In this document: positions 7,427 to 16,700 of the stretch, piece after piece
Numbering within the stretch: position 1 is the first letter of the stretch
How the letters are laid out: every line of letters starts with the position of its first letter
Assembly (NCBI GenBank): GCA_047623825.1
Contig: JBLHOS010000040.1
Location: 1-26,076 of the forward strand
Source of the DNA: JBLHOS01 sp047623825
GTDB lineage: Bacteria; Pseudomonadota; Alphaproteobacteria; Rhodobacterales; Rhodobacteraceae
Direction: 5' to 3'
DNA: 26,076 bases
Program-made: the position numbers and the translations under genes
The notes under the pieces: generated by a model
Told to the model about the DNA's origin: nothing
Databases searched by the model: none
The model's input: only the letters and a program-made list of their open reading frames with translations

Positions 7427-8700
7427 TAATTGGCCCTTTCATAAACGGGCAGGCCATCGACGAAGGTCATTAGAACCTTGCCTTCCATCCGTTGGCCATC
7501 AAAGGGCGTATTCTTGGACTTTGACAGCAACGTCGTGCGGTCCAGAACAAACGGTGCGTCGGGATCAAACAGGACCAGATCAGCGGGCGCACCTACGCTT
7601 AACTCGCCGCAAGGCAGGCCCAGACGTTTGGCAGGATTGTGCGATAGCGCGCGAAACAGCGTCGGCAGATCCAAGCTGCCCGCATGATAAAGCCGCATCG
7701 CCGCTGGTAGCAGCGTTTCCAGTGCAACCGCACCGCTTGCTGCGGCCTCAAACGGCAAGCGTTTGCTTTCCTCATCCTGAGGTGTGTGCATTGATGAGAT
7801 GATATCGATGGTGCCATCTGCTACCGCCTCAACCATCGCGGCGCGATCGGTTTCGGCACGCAGCGGCGGTTTGACCTTAAAGAAGGTCCGGTAGTCGCCA
7901 ACATCAAACTCATTCAGCGTCAGATGATGGATAGAGACACCGGCTGTGACATCCAGACCTGCAGCCTTGGCGCGGCGCAGAGCGGGCAGGGCGGCTGCAG
8001 TGCTTAGCTGATCGGCGTGATATTTGACGCCCGACATCTCAACCAATGCCAGATCCCGTTCCAATCCGAGCCGTTCTGCCATGGGCGAGACTGAGGGCAA
8101 TCCGCGCAGCGACGCAAACTTGCCGCTGGTCGTGGCCCCGCCCGTTGAAAGGCTTGGATCTTGTGGATGGCCAATGACCAGCGCGCCCAGACTGCGGACA
8201 TAGGTCATGCATCGCGACAACACCTTGTTGTCTGTGATCACATTGTCACCATCCGTAAACGCCACGGCACCTGCATCAAGCAGGAACCCGATTTCGGTCA
8301 TCTCACGCCCGGCGCGATCCTTGGTCAGTGCGGCCATAGGCAACAAATGCACGGGCGCGCTGTCTTGGCCACGGCGTTTCACAAATTCAAGCGTTTCCGG
8401 ACTGTCGATGGCTGGCACCGTATCGGGTCGTGTGACGATTGTGGTCACACCGCCGGCGGCGGCGGCAAGGCCCGCTGAACGAAAGCTTTCTTTGTGTCGT
8501 TCACCTGGTTCACATACCTTTACGCCAATATCGACAATGCCCGGTGCCAGACATTTCCCATCGCACTCAATGATGCGGTCGGCACTGCCTGTAACAATAC
8601 CGATTTCGGCGATCAGATTGTTTGAAATCAATAGGTCACCGATCTCATCGGTTCCATTTACCGGATCGATCAGGCGCGCATTTTTAAGCAGAATCTTCAT
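7426..8700 (-). CDS. pyrC': Dihydroorotase-like protein PyrC' (probably non-catalytic)
   Basis: The 424-residue protein has the fold and length of class I dihydroorotases, which close carbamoyl-aspartate to dihydroorotate, but key residues are missing. The zinc-binding HxH of the amidohydrolase signature is replaced: residues 57-66 read DIGVKVCEPG where active enzymes have DxHxHxREPG. Near the C-terminal side SSMHTPQDEESK replaces the usual T-D-H-A-P-H, so the catalytic Asp is also lost. This matches the inactive PyrC' subunits known to pair with aspartate carbamoyltransferase in some proteobacteria, and I infer the same role, since pyrB is two genes upstream. A genuine dihydroorotase must then be encoded elsewhere. 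The start overlaps the preceding gene as ATGA and the stop shares one base with plsY. Automated annotation would probably call this simply pyrC. Confidence 0.9.
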   Translation of the reverse strand: MKILLKNARLIDPVNGTDEIGDLLISNNLIAEIGIVTGSADRIIECDGKCLAPGIVDIGVKVCEPGERHKESFRSAGLAAAAGGVTTIVTRPDTVPAIDSPETLEFVKRRGQDSAPVHLLPMAALTKDRAGREMTEIGFLLDAGAVAFTDGDNVITDNKVLSRCMTYVRSLGALVIGHPQDPSLSTGGATTSGKFASLRGLPSVSPMAERLGLERDLALVEMSGVKYHADQLSTAAALPALRRAKAAGLDVTAGVSIHHLTLNEFDVGDYRTFFKVKPPLRAETDRAAMVEAVADGTIDIISSMHTPQDEESKRLPFEAAASGAVALETLLPAAMRLYHAGSLDLPTLFRALSHNPAKRLGLPCGELSVGAPADLVLFDPDAPFVLDRTTLLSKSKNTPFDGQRMEGKVLMTFVDGLPVYERAN

Positions 8701-9173
8701 GCATTACTCCGGGCGACGCGCCGGATCAGGGCGTAAACCTTTTCCTCGTCCAAAATTCGGTGAAAGCCGATATTCTCATATTGTGAGCCATCAGGTTTCT
8801 GACGCAGGATGTGCGCAAAACAGACTGAGGTGGGTTCGTTGTCATTAATACGCCGCCTTGCGGTCAGCATACTCGTCGCAATAAAGGCCCACCTATTGGT
8901 CAGCGTATGCCACGTCAACTTGCGCGAATAGGCCCCACCGAAAACCGTAGCGAGGATCACCGCGGCACTGATCAAAAATGGGATCAGACCAAACATCCAC
9001 CCAAAACTACCGCTCATCCACATGATTGAGGACCCTGTGAAGATAACCACGAATGCAACGATGGCGTAGCGGACCGGTTCATGCGTTAGGCCCGTTCCGG
9101 TGCGGCCTTGCCAGACAATTTTCTCATCCTCATCAAAGATACCTTCACAACCCGATTGATGCGCTGTGCTCAA
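8697..9173 (-). CDS. Membrane protein with PH-like features, inside the pyrB-pyrC' operon
   Basis: The function is not recognised. The 158-residue product starts with a soluble segment containing DEDEKIVWQGRTGTG, then two hydrophobic helices (about residues 35-54 and 58-78), then a soluble part with RKLTWHTLTNRWAFIATS. The order W-x-G-x-P/T, two helices, then LTNRW-I resembles bacterial PH-domain (YdbT/bPH2-like) membrane proteins, but the match is loose. The start is TTG at 9173, chosen because it forms a TTGA overlap with the pyrB stop and no Met occurs before the first helix. The end overlaps pyrC' as ATGA. Position between the two subunits of the carbamoyltransferase pair makes it coexpressed with them; a physical link is only a guess. 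Confidence 0.8.
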   Translation of the reverse strand: MSTAHQSGCEGIFDEDEKIVWQGRTGTGLTHEPVRYAIVAFVVIFTGSSIMWMSGSFGWMFGLIPFLISAAVILATVFGGAYSRKLTWHTLTNRWAFIATSMLTARRRINDNEPTSVCFAHILRQKPDGSQYENIGFHRILDEEKVYALIRRVARSNA

Positions 9174-10126
9174 ACTATCACTCCCGCTTGCTGGCGATCG
9201 GCTCGCAGATTTCGCGCCAAAAGGTCCATTGCGGCCATTCGGACCGCGACGCCCATCTCAACTTGTTCTTGAATGACCGACCGGTTGATGTCGTCCGCCA
9301 AAGTGCCGTCGATTTCAACGCCTCGGTTCATGGGCCCCGGATGCATCACGATGGCATCGGGTTTGGCGTAGCTCAGCTTTGCGGCATCCAAACCGTAGCG
9401 ATGAAAGTATTCTCGCTCGGATGGGATGAAGGCACCGTCCATCCGTTCCTTCTGCAAACGCAACATCATGACGACATCTACGCCAGTTAGTCCCTCACGC
9501 ATGTCATCGTAAACCTCAACACCCCAGTCGGCGACGCCTGCGGGCATCAGGGTTGGGGGCCCGATCAGCCGAATCCGATTCTCTAGCTTTCCAAGAAGAT
9601 GGATGTTGGACCGCGCCACCCGCGAATGGGCAATGTCACCACAAATCGCGATGTTCAGTCGGTGCAAACGTCCTTTGGCACGCCGGATTGTCAGCGCATC
9701 GAGTAACGCCTGTGTCGGGTGTTCGTGTCGGCCGTCACCTGCGTTCAGGACGGCGCAATTGACCTTTTCGGCCAAAAGGTTCACCGCGCCAGAATGTGGA
9801 TGACGCACGACCAACAGGTCAGGGTGCATTGCGTTCAGGGTTAGTGCCGTATCGATCAGCGTTTCGCCCTTTTTGACAGAGCTGGCGGCGACGGCCATGT
9901 TCATCACATCAGCACCCAACCGTTTTCCGGCCAGCTCAAAACTTGCCTGCGTGCGGGTTGAGGCCTCAAAAAACATGTTGATCTGGGTCAGTCCGGCCAA
10001 CGTGTTTGTATGCTTGTTTGGGCGGCGCCCAAGTTCTGCATATTGGTCAGCCAAATCCAACAAAGTATGAATTTCATCGGGGGCCAGTGGTTCGATACCC
10101 AGCAAATGGCGCGCACGAAATGTCAT
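9170..10126 (-). CDS. pyrB: Aspartate carbamoyltransferase catalytic subunit
   Basis: PyrB joins carbamoyl phosphate and aspartate, the first committed step of pyrimidine synthesis. The 318-residue product has the carbamoyl-phosphate site STRT at 56-59, a HPTQALLD segment, an HSRVARSNI block and the aspartate-side HPGPMNRGVEI block near the C-terminus. I chose the ATG at 10126 (MTFRARHLLG) because GGAG lies about 7 nt upstream; a longer frame from 10186 adds 20 residues that would start upstream of the proposed promoter. No regulatory-subunit gene (pyrI) is adjacent; the neighbour pyrC' probably replaces it as structural partner. The stop overlaps the next gene as TTGA. It is the first gene of a four-gene minus-strand operon that ends with plsY. 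Confidence 0.96.
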   Translation of the reverse strand: MTFRARHLLGIEPLAPDEIHTLLDLADQYAELGRRPNKHTNTLAGLTQINMFFEASTRTQASFELAGKRLGADVMNMAVAASSVKKGETLIDTALTLNAMHPDLLVVRHPHSGAVNLLAEKVNCAVLNAGDGRHEHPTQALLDALTIRRAKGRLHRLNIAICGDIAHSRVARSNIHLLGKLENRIRLIGPPTLMPAGVADWGVEVYDDMREGLTGVDVVMMLRLQKERMDGAFIPSEREYFHRYGLDAAKLSYAKPDAIVMHPGPMNRGVEIDGTLADDINRSVIQEQVEMGVAVRMAAMDLLARNLRADRQQAGVIV

Positions 10127-10150
10127 AGCGTCTCCAAATTGTCTGAGCCG

Positions 10151-10179
10151 CTTATAGAAACCACTATGGGTTCGAGCAA
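10151..10179 (-). promoter_or_regulatory. Predicted promoter of the pyrB operon
   Basis: On the minus strand TTGCTC (10174-10179) and TATAAG (10151-10156) are 17 nt apart, giving a start of transcription near 10144 and a leader of about 18 nt that contains the GGAG of pyrB. The -10 element matches five of six consensus bases, the -35 only TTG. No attenuator-like leader peptide or hairpin is seen in this short leader. Confidence 0.45.
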
Positions 10180-10221
10180 CGGCCATTTACGCTTGCGTGT
10201 CTGCGGCCTAAGTTGTGCGAC

Positions 10222-11016
10222 ATGAACTTAGACTTTCATACCGCAAAAGCGTTGTTGGAATGGCAATCGGAACTGGGCGCTGACGAAGCGATCGGCGACG
10301 AGCCAATCAACCGCTATGAGGAAGTGGCCCTGGCCCCAATAATGTCCGCTACAGCTGGGGCACCGATACAGGTTCCAATGCTGGAGGCTGAGCAGGGGCC
10401 CGACCCAGTTGTTGCTGCAGGGCAGGTGGCCGCGGCTGCAGGTGATCTGGCGGGACTGCGGGCCGCATTGGAGCAGTTTGATCTGTGTGAATTGCGTCAG
10501 GGCGCGCGCAATTTGGTGTTCTGCGACGGCCTACCCAAGGCCAAGGTTATGATTATCGGTGAGGCCCCAGGGCGGGAAGAAGATCAGCAAGGCAAACCGT
10601 TTGTCGGCAGCGCCGGGCAATTATTGGACCGGATGTTGGACGCCATCGGTCTGAGCAGGTCCAGCATGGACCCAAAGACTGCGGTCTACGTCACCAACAT
10701 TTTGCCATGGCGCCCGCCGCAGGACCGCGATCCAAGCGCGGATGAGATTGCGATGATGCTTCCGTTTATTGAGCGGCACATTGCGCTGGCCGCTCCTGAA
10801 TTCGTTGTGTTGATGGGCAATATACCCTGTCAGGCGTTTTTAGGACGCAAAGGCATCGCGCGGTTGCGCGGGCAATGGGTTGAGGTCGCGGGTCGCCCGG
10901 CGTTGCCGATGTTCCACCCCACCCAGTTGCTGCGAAACCCGATCTTGAAACGAGAAGCGTGGGCGGATTTGTTAGCTCTAAAGGCCCGCATAGGGGTGCC
11001 CGCAGTTGGCCGTTGA
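10222..11016 (+). CDS. Uracil-DNA glycosylase, family-4-like, lacking most Fe-S ligands
   Basis: Predicted to excise uracil from DNA at the start of base-excision repair. The 264-residue protein has the family 4 core: GEAPGREED at 113-121, GKPFVGSAGQLLDRM just after it, and MFHPTQLLR from residue 230, carrying the HP motif. The first ~85 residues are Ala- and Glu-rich and poorly conserved, as in other long bacterial members. Of the four cysteines that hold the 4Fe-4S cluster in classical family 4 enzymes only one is present: C89 is kept, but the partner three residues earlier is Phe86, and the later pair (spacing 16) is Trp163 and Met179. I infer a cluster-free enzyme. The ATG at 10222 is preferred over a TTG at 10213. 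It is divergent from pyrB across 95 nt, and its 3' end overlaps the LysE-type gene by 11 nt. Confidence 0.88.
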   Translation: MNLDFHTAKALLEWQSELGADEAIGDEPINRYEEVALAPIMSATAGAPIQVPMLEAEQGPDPVVAAGQVAAAAGDLAGLRAALEQFDLCELRQGARNLVFCDGLPKAKVMIIGEAPGREEDQQGKPFVGSAGQLLDRMLDAIGLSRSSMDPKTAVYVTNILPWRPPQDRDPSADEIAMMLPFIERHIALAAPEFVVLMGNIPCQAFLGRKGIARLRGQWVEVAGRPALPMFHPTQLLRNPILKREAWADLLALKARIGVPAVGR

Positions 11017-11629
11017 TCTTTGGGTTCTTTTGGCATTTCTGCCTGCGGCCATTGCGCTGAACCTGACACCGGGCGCGGATATGATGTTTTGCTTTTCCCA
11101 AGGCCTACGCCGGGGCTCCAAGGCCGCCATCACGGCGTCTTTGGGTATTTCGACTGGTGGGCTGGTACATGTCACGCTGGCTGGCCTGGGTTTAAGCGCG
11201 CTGATCTCTACGGTGCCTTGGCTATTTGGCGCGATCCGCTGGTTTGGCGTCGCTTATCTTTTGTGGCTGGCATGGAGCAATCTTCACGCCCAAGCTGATC
11301 CACGCTTTACGACATCTGCGAAGATCGGTCGTTCATTCTGGGACGGATTTGTGGTGAACATGTCGAACCCCAAGGTCATTTTGTTCATCTTGGCGTTCAT
11401 CCCACAATTCGTAGATCCCAGCCGTAATGTCTTGGCCCAGTTTTTGACGTTTGGCGCGGTGCTGGCAATCGGTGGGTTTGTGATCAACAGTCTTGTTGGC
11501 ATCCTTTCTGGTAGGTTTCGTCAATCTCTGGCGCGAAACGCGCCGGCAGAGCGAGTGCTTAGATATCTTTCGTCTGGTGTGTTTGTGGCATTGGCGATCA
11601 AATTGGGTTGGGACGGGGTCAAAGCATGA
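11006..11629 (+). CDS. LysE/RhtB-family exporter
   Basis: A six-helix inner-membrane exporter of the LysE family, whose members export amino acids or related small molecules; the substrate cannot be read from sequence. The 207-residue product shows the family N-terminal block (IALNLTPGADMMFCFSQGLRRG), a glycine-rich GISTGGLVHV helix, and NMSNPKVILFILAFIPQF in the middle, which is the typical NPK segment. The start is a TTG at 11006, overlapping the glycosylase stop by 11 nt. No ATG exists before the conserved helix, and a later start (Met at residue 26) would delete the first membrane helix. The stop overlaps moaB as ATGA, so the gene is part of the udg-lysE-moaB run. The functional connection with its neighbours is not obvious. 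Confidence 0.9.
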   Translation: MAVDLWVLLAFLPAAIALNLTPGADMMFCFSQGLRRGSKAAITASLGISTGGLVHVTLAGLGLSALISTVPWLFGAIRWFGVAYLLWLAWSNLHAQADPRFTTSAKIGRSFWDGFVVNMSNPKVILFILAFIPQFVDPSRNVLAQFLTFGAVLAIGGFVINSLVGILSGRFRQSLARNAPAERVLRYLSSGVFVALAIKLGWDGVKA

Positions 11630-12168
11630 GCAGACTAGACGAAAGTCGTGAATTCGTTCCCGTCCGCATCGCGGTTCTGGCCCTATCTGACACTCGCTCC
11701 TTAGCTGAGGACACATCCGGCGATCTGCTGGTTCAACGACTAACCGATGCGGGGCACATTCTGACAACCCGTGATATTATGCGAGATGACCGTGAGGCGA
11801 TTGCGGATCGTTTGCGTAGCTGGTGCTCCGATCCGGAAATCGACGTAATCCTGACAACTGGTGGCACTGGCTTGACTGGACGTGATGTGGCTGTTGAGGC
11901 GCACCGCGACGTCTATGAGAAGGAGATCGATGCTTTCGGGACTGTGTTCACGATTGTGTCGATGAAAAAGATCGGAACCTCTGCGGTTCAATCTCGGGCA
12001 TGTGGTGGCGTGGCCAACGGTACATATCTATTCGCGCTGCCCGGCAGTCGGGGCGCGTGCAAGGATGCATGGGATGAAATATTGGTCTGGCAGCTCGACT
12101 ATCGGCACCAACCTTGCAACTTTGTTGAAATTTTTCCGCGATTGGACGAGCACAAGCGACGGAAGTGA
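11626..12168 (+). CDS. moaB: Molybdenum cofactor biosynthesis protein B
   Basis: A MoCF-fold protein of the MoaB/MogA type that in related proteins binds molybdopterin and carries out adenylylation before metal insertion. The 180-residue product has the signature TTGGTGLTGRDV at 77-88, a first strand reading RIAVLALSDTRSL, and the late block LPGSRGACKDAWDEIL followed by FVEIFPRLDEH. Length is normal. The ATG at 11626 overlaps the LysE-family stop as ATGA, and an in-frame start at 11608 would fall inside that gene. Together with moaE at the left edge this places two cofactor genes in the window, though about 11 kb apart and not in one operon. Whether it acts in vivo like E. coli MogA or MoaB is not decided by sequence. 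Confidence 0.93.
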   Translation: MSRLDESREFVPVRIAVLALSDTRSLAEDTSGDLLVQRLTDAGHILTTRDIMRDDREAIADRLRSWCSDPEIDVILTTGGTGLTGRDVAVEAHRDVYEKEIDAFGTVFTIVSMKKIGTSAVQSRACGGVANGTYLFALPGSRGACKDAWDEILVWQLDYRHQPCNFVEIFPRLDEHKRRK

Positions 12169-12250
12169 TCTTGGTGGCATGTTACGTCTGGCTTGGACAC
12201 GGGCACGTTCAGAGCTATCTGGTATCTATCAAGATTAAGTGGATCGAAAC

Positions 12251-13711
12251 ATGCGATTTTTACGACGGTCATTGCTGGGCCTTTTCCTGACGTCCCTTGC
12301 GATTGGCTTGCTGGCGATCGCTGCAAGTATCGTGCTCTCGGCGCTGCAAAGTCGCTGGGCTGAGGAAGAGATAACCCGTGCGCCGCGTGAACGGGTATTC
12401 ACCGCTGAAGTGGTGACAGTTCAACCCCAAAGTGTTGATCCCATTTTGACCGCGTTTGGCGACGTTAGAAGCCGCCGGACGCTAGAATTAAGGGCCCCAG
12501 CCCAAGGAACCATCATCGCATTAGCGGATGCATTTGAAGACGGTGGTGAGGTTCAGGCTGGCCAGATCTTGCTGCGGATAGACCCCGCAGAGGCGCAATC
12601 TTCGCTCGATGTCGCTGCAACCGACTTGCGAGAGGGTGAGGCTGACGTGCGAGAGGCTGACCGCGCCTTGTCACTGGCCCTCGAAGATGTTGTCGGTGCG
12701 CAAGTGCAGGCAGATCTGCAGGTCCGTGCGCTGGCACGCCAACGTGACCTGTTTGATCGCGGCCTTGGCAGTGCGGCCGCCGTTGAGGCAGCAGAACTGA
12801 ATGTTGCAAGTTCAAACCAATCGGTTTTGTCGAAACGGCAGTCTCTTGCGCAAGCAGAGGCTGCCGTCGATCAGGCAACCACCGCGCTAGAGCGGGGCCA
12901 GATTGCACTAGTGGAAGCGGAGCGATTGCTGCAAGAAACGGAGTTACACGCAGAGTTTTCCGGTGTTCTGTCAGAGGTTAGTATCGTGGCGGGTCGTCTA
13001 GTGAACCGAAACGAACAAGTTGCGCGCCTGTTTGATCCGGATGCGCTTGAGGTATCTTTTCGCGTTTCAACCACGCAACACTCAAGATTACTGGATGATC
13101 AGGGGCTTTTGCCGTCCCTGCCGGTTGAGGTCCTGCTTGACGTTTTGGGCGTCGATCTGACGGTACCAGGGGTGTTGACCCGTGAAAGTGGATCTGTCGA
13201 GGCGGGACAATCAGGGCGGCTTCTTTTTGCCCGGCTCGATGAAACTCGTGGTTTTCGCAATGGCGACTTTGTCACCGTTCGGTTGCAGGAAAGTCCGTTG
13301 AGCGATGTCATTGTTCTGCCATCCACTGCGCTGAACGCTGACAATCAGGTGCTTGTGCTGGCTGATGAAGACCGCTTGGAAGAAATTGTGGTGACATTGT
13401 TGCGCAGGCAGGGCGACGACGTCATCGTTCGAAATCCACAACTTTTTGGCCGTGAGGTCGTGGTGGCCCGCACCCCTGTTTTGGGTGCTGGAATTAAGGT
13501 TAATCCTTTGCGTGCTTCCGACGCTGAGACCGCTGAAGTCATTGCTGAAACGGTTACCTTGGACCCTGAACGGCGCGCGCGGCTGATCGCATATGTTGAA
13601 AGCAACACGTTTATCCCAAGCGATGTGAAGGAACGGATGCTGCAACAGTTGGGTGAGGACGAAGTGCCCACGCGCATGGTCTCTCGCCTCGAAGCGCGGA
13701 TGGGGAGCTAG
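12251..13711 (+). CDS. RND efflux periplasmic adaptor (membrane fusion protein)
   Basis: The adaptor links an inner-membrane RND pump to an outer-membrane channel. The 486-residue product has one N-terminal membrane helix (about residues 8-27), a first lipoyl half-motif (IIALADAFEDGGEVQAGQ), an alanine- and glutamate-rich helical hairpin from about 105 to 220, the second half-motif (AEFSGVLSEVSIVAGRLV), then beta-barrel and membrane-proximal regions. The last ~45 residues (from DPERRARLIAYV) form a predicted helical tail beyond the usual adaptor core. The ATG at 12251 is preferred; a GTG at 12239 in the same frame adds four residues. A loose -35/-10 pair lies at 12193-12221, but I do not rely on it. 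The stop is 3 nt before the pump gene. No outer-membrane factor gene is adjacent. Confidence 0.92.
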   Translation: MRFLRRSLLGLFLTSLAIGLLAIAASIVLSALQSRWAEEEITRAPRERVFTAEVVTVQPQSVDPILTAFGDVRSRRTLELRAPAQGTIIALADAFEDGGEVQAGQILLRIDPAEAQSSLDVAATDLREGEADVREADRALSLALEDVVGAQVQADLQVRALARQRDLFDRGLGSAAAVEAAELNVASSNQSVLSKRQSLAQAEAAVDQATTALERGQIALVEAERLLQETELHAEFSGVLSEVSIVAGRLVNRNEQVARLFDPDALEVSFRVSTTQHSRLLDDQGLLPSLPVEVLLDVLGVDLTVPGVLTRESGSVEAGQSGRLLFARLDETRGFRNGDFVTVRLQESPLSDVIVLPSTALNADNQVLVLADEDRLEEIVVTLLRRQGDDVIVRNPQLFGREVVVARTPVLGAGIKVNPLRASDAETAEVIAETVTLDPERRARLIAYVESNTFIPSDVKERMLQQLGEDEVPTRMVSRLEARMGS

Positions 13712-13714
13712 CGG

Positions 13715-16700
13715 ATGCGCAATTTGGTGGGACCAGCCAACGGCGTGTTATCTTATTTCACGCGGCACGGGACAGCAGCGAACCTGTTGCTGGTTGTCCT
13801 GATTGTTGCGGGATTGGCGTCATTCCCGCGGATGCGCGCGCAGTTTTTCCCAGATGTGATCATCGACAACGTCAGCATCAGTATCTCGTGGGACGGAGCT
13901 GGTGCCGAGGACGTCGACAACGCAATCGTGGCGGTGTTGGAGCCGACGCTTTTGGGGGTCGAAGGCGTCACCGAAAGCACGGCAACTTCTCGCGAGGGTA
14001 GCGCACAGATCCAACTGGAATTTGAACCCGGTTGGGACATGTCGCGCGCTTTGGATGACGTTCAGATCGCCGTCGACAGTATTTCAGACTTTCCCGATGA
14101 GGCCAATGATCCGGTCATCCGCCGCGGTGAATGGCGTGACCGAGTTACTGACGTGGTCATCACAGGTCCAGTTTCCGTTGATCAACTGGGTCGCTTTGCA
14201 GATGAATTCGTTGCGCGACTGTTTGCCCAAGGGGTCACGCGGGCCACGATCCGTGGGTTTGCTGCGCCTGAGACAGTTGTATCAGTACCCTCGTCGGCGT
14301 TGGTGCAGCACGATATTTCGATGGCTGAGATTGCTGAGGCGATCAGTGCCGAGGCTGATACCACACCAGCGGGCGACATTACTGGCGCCAATGCGCGGGT
14401 TCGAACTGGTGTTGCGCGTCGAAGTGCCGAGCAGATTGCCACGATCGTATTGCGCAGCAACGATGACGGCTCAAATCTGACAATTGGTGACGTGGCGACG
14501 ATCGAGGTTGGCGGCATCGACCGAGAGCGCGCATATTTCGTGGGCGAGAATTCAGCTATCTCCATCCGGGTTGATCGATCTGACCGTGGTGATGCAATTG
14601 GCATTCAGCAATCGGTTCAAGACGTCGCTGATGAAATGCAGTTATTGCTGCCCGGCGGGGTCAGTATCGATCTGATCCGCACTCGGGCTGAAGCGATCAG
14701 CGCGCGGCTGGATATTTTGTTGGACAACGGTCTGATGGGGCTTGGTCTTGTGGTTCTATTGCTGTTCTTGTTCTTGAACGCACGGACCGCATTTTGGGTG
14801 GCGGCTGGCATTCCTGTCGCAATGCTGGGTGCTATTGCGATCATGTATATCGCCGGGATCACAATCAATATGATCTCACTTTTTGCGCTGATTATTACAC
14901 TTGGGATCGTCGTCGACGATGCGATCGTTGTGGGGGAACACGCTGATTTTCGCGCGCGAACCCTTGGTGAGACACCGGTTGTTGCGGCGGAAAATGCGGC
15001 GCGGCGGATGGCCTCCCCGGTATTTGCAGCAACCTTGACGACGGTGCTCGCGTTCGCAGGTCTGGTTTTTGTGGGTGGCAGTTTTGGGGATCTGATCGCA
15101 GACATTCCATGGACAGTGATCGCCGTGCTGATCGCGTCGCTGGTTGAGTGCTTTTTGATTCTGCCCAACCATATGGCCCATGCGTTGGCCCATTCGGTAA
15201 AGTCCCATTGGTATGACTGGCCGTCGCGGGTTGTGAACCGTGGTTTCGAATGGATTCGTGACAAGGGGTTCCGCCCTTTCATGCAATGGGTGATCTGGGC
15301 GCGCTACCCGGTGGTGGCCGCCGTGATTGTGATCCTGTCCACCCAAATTGCCGTCTTTATTCGGGGCGACGTGACGTGGCGCTTTTTCAATGCCCCCGAG
15401 CTGTCATCGGTTTCAGGCAATTTCGCGATGCTGGACGGCGCTGACCGCGAAGACAGCTTTGCTATGATGCGCGAAATGCAGCGCGCCACTGATGCGCTGG
15501 CGACCCGGTATGAAGCTGAGTATGGAGTCAATCCGCTGCTCTATGTGCTTGCCGAGGTCGGGGGCACAACAGGCCGTGGTTTGGCGGCGGCCGACGACAA
15601 AGACAACGATCTTTTAGGCTCCATCGCTATTGAGTTGATTGATGCTGATCTGCGTCCCTATTCCTCGTCACAGTTTGTCTCAGACCTACAAGATGAGGTT
15701 GTTGATCATCCGCTGGCGGAAGCTGTCAGTTTTCGTGGCTGGCGCAGTGGCCCGGGTGGTGACGCACTGGATGTCCAGTTTTTTGGGGCCGATACCGATG
15801 TGCTGAAAGCCGCCGCAGAGGCTTTGAAGACCGCATTGATTATATTCCCAGAGGTTTCTGCCTTAGAAGACAGCCTAGCTTATGACCGCGAAGAATTGAT
15901 CTTGGAGCTTACCCCGCAAGGTCAGGCCCTTGGGTTCGAAATAAGTGCGTTGAGCGGCGTGTTGCGCAACCGTTTGAACGGGATTGAGGCTGCGACCTAT
16001 CCCGAAGGTGTGCGGACTGCCGAAATCAGGGTTGAGTTGCCTACTGGTGAGCTGACTGCAGATTTTCTGGATCGGATGCTGATGCGCAGCGACAGCGGTG
16101 AATATGTGCCGCTGGCGGATATTGTTTCGGTCCGTTCGCAAATCGGGTTCTCCACGATTCAGCGTGAAAATGGCCTTCGTGTTGTCTCAGTTACTGGCGA
16201 TATTTCAGAAGATGACCCCGCCCGAGCTGAAGTGATCATCACTGAATTGCGTGACAGCACCTTGCCCCAGATTGAGGCTGATTACGGTGTTGCGTGGCGG
16301 TTAAGTGGTTTGGCTGAGCAAGAGCAGGACTTTTTGGCAGACGCTGCCGTTGGCTTTGTGTTGTGTCTGGTCGGGATCTATCTTGTTCTGGCGTGGGTCT
16401 TTGCCAGCTGGACCCGACCGATGGTGGTTATGGCGATCATTCCCTTTGGTCTTGTTGGCACGATATACGGACACCACGCCTGGGATGTCCCGCTGTCGAT
16501 GTTTACGGTCGTGGGCCTGATCGGGATGACCGGGATTATAATCAACGACTCAATTGTTCTGGTCACGACCATTGATGAATATGCTGTTGAGCGCGGCCTG
16601 ATCCCGGCGATTGTGGATGGGACTGCGGATCGTCTGAGGCCGGTCTTGCTGACGACACTTACAACTGTGCTGGGACTGACACCGCTGCTGTACGAATCGT

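Noticed and set aside
10127..10186. Longer N-terminus for PyrB starting at 10186
   Set aside because: The ATG at 10126 has a good ribosome site, and the extension covers the predicted promoter.
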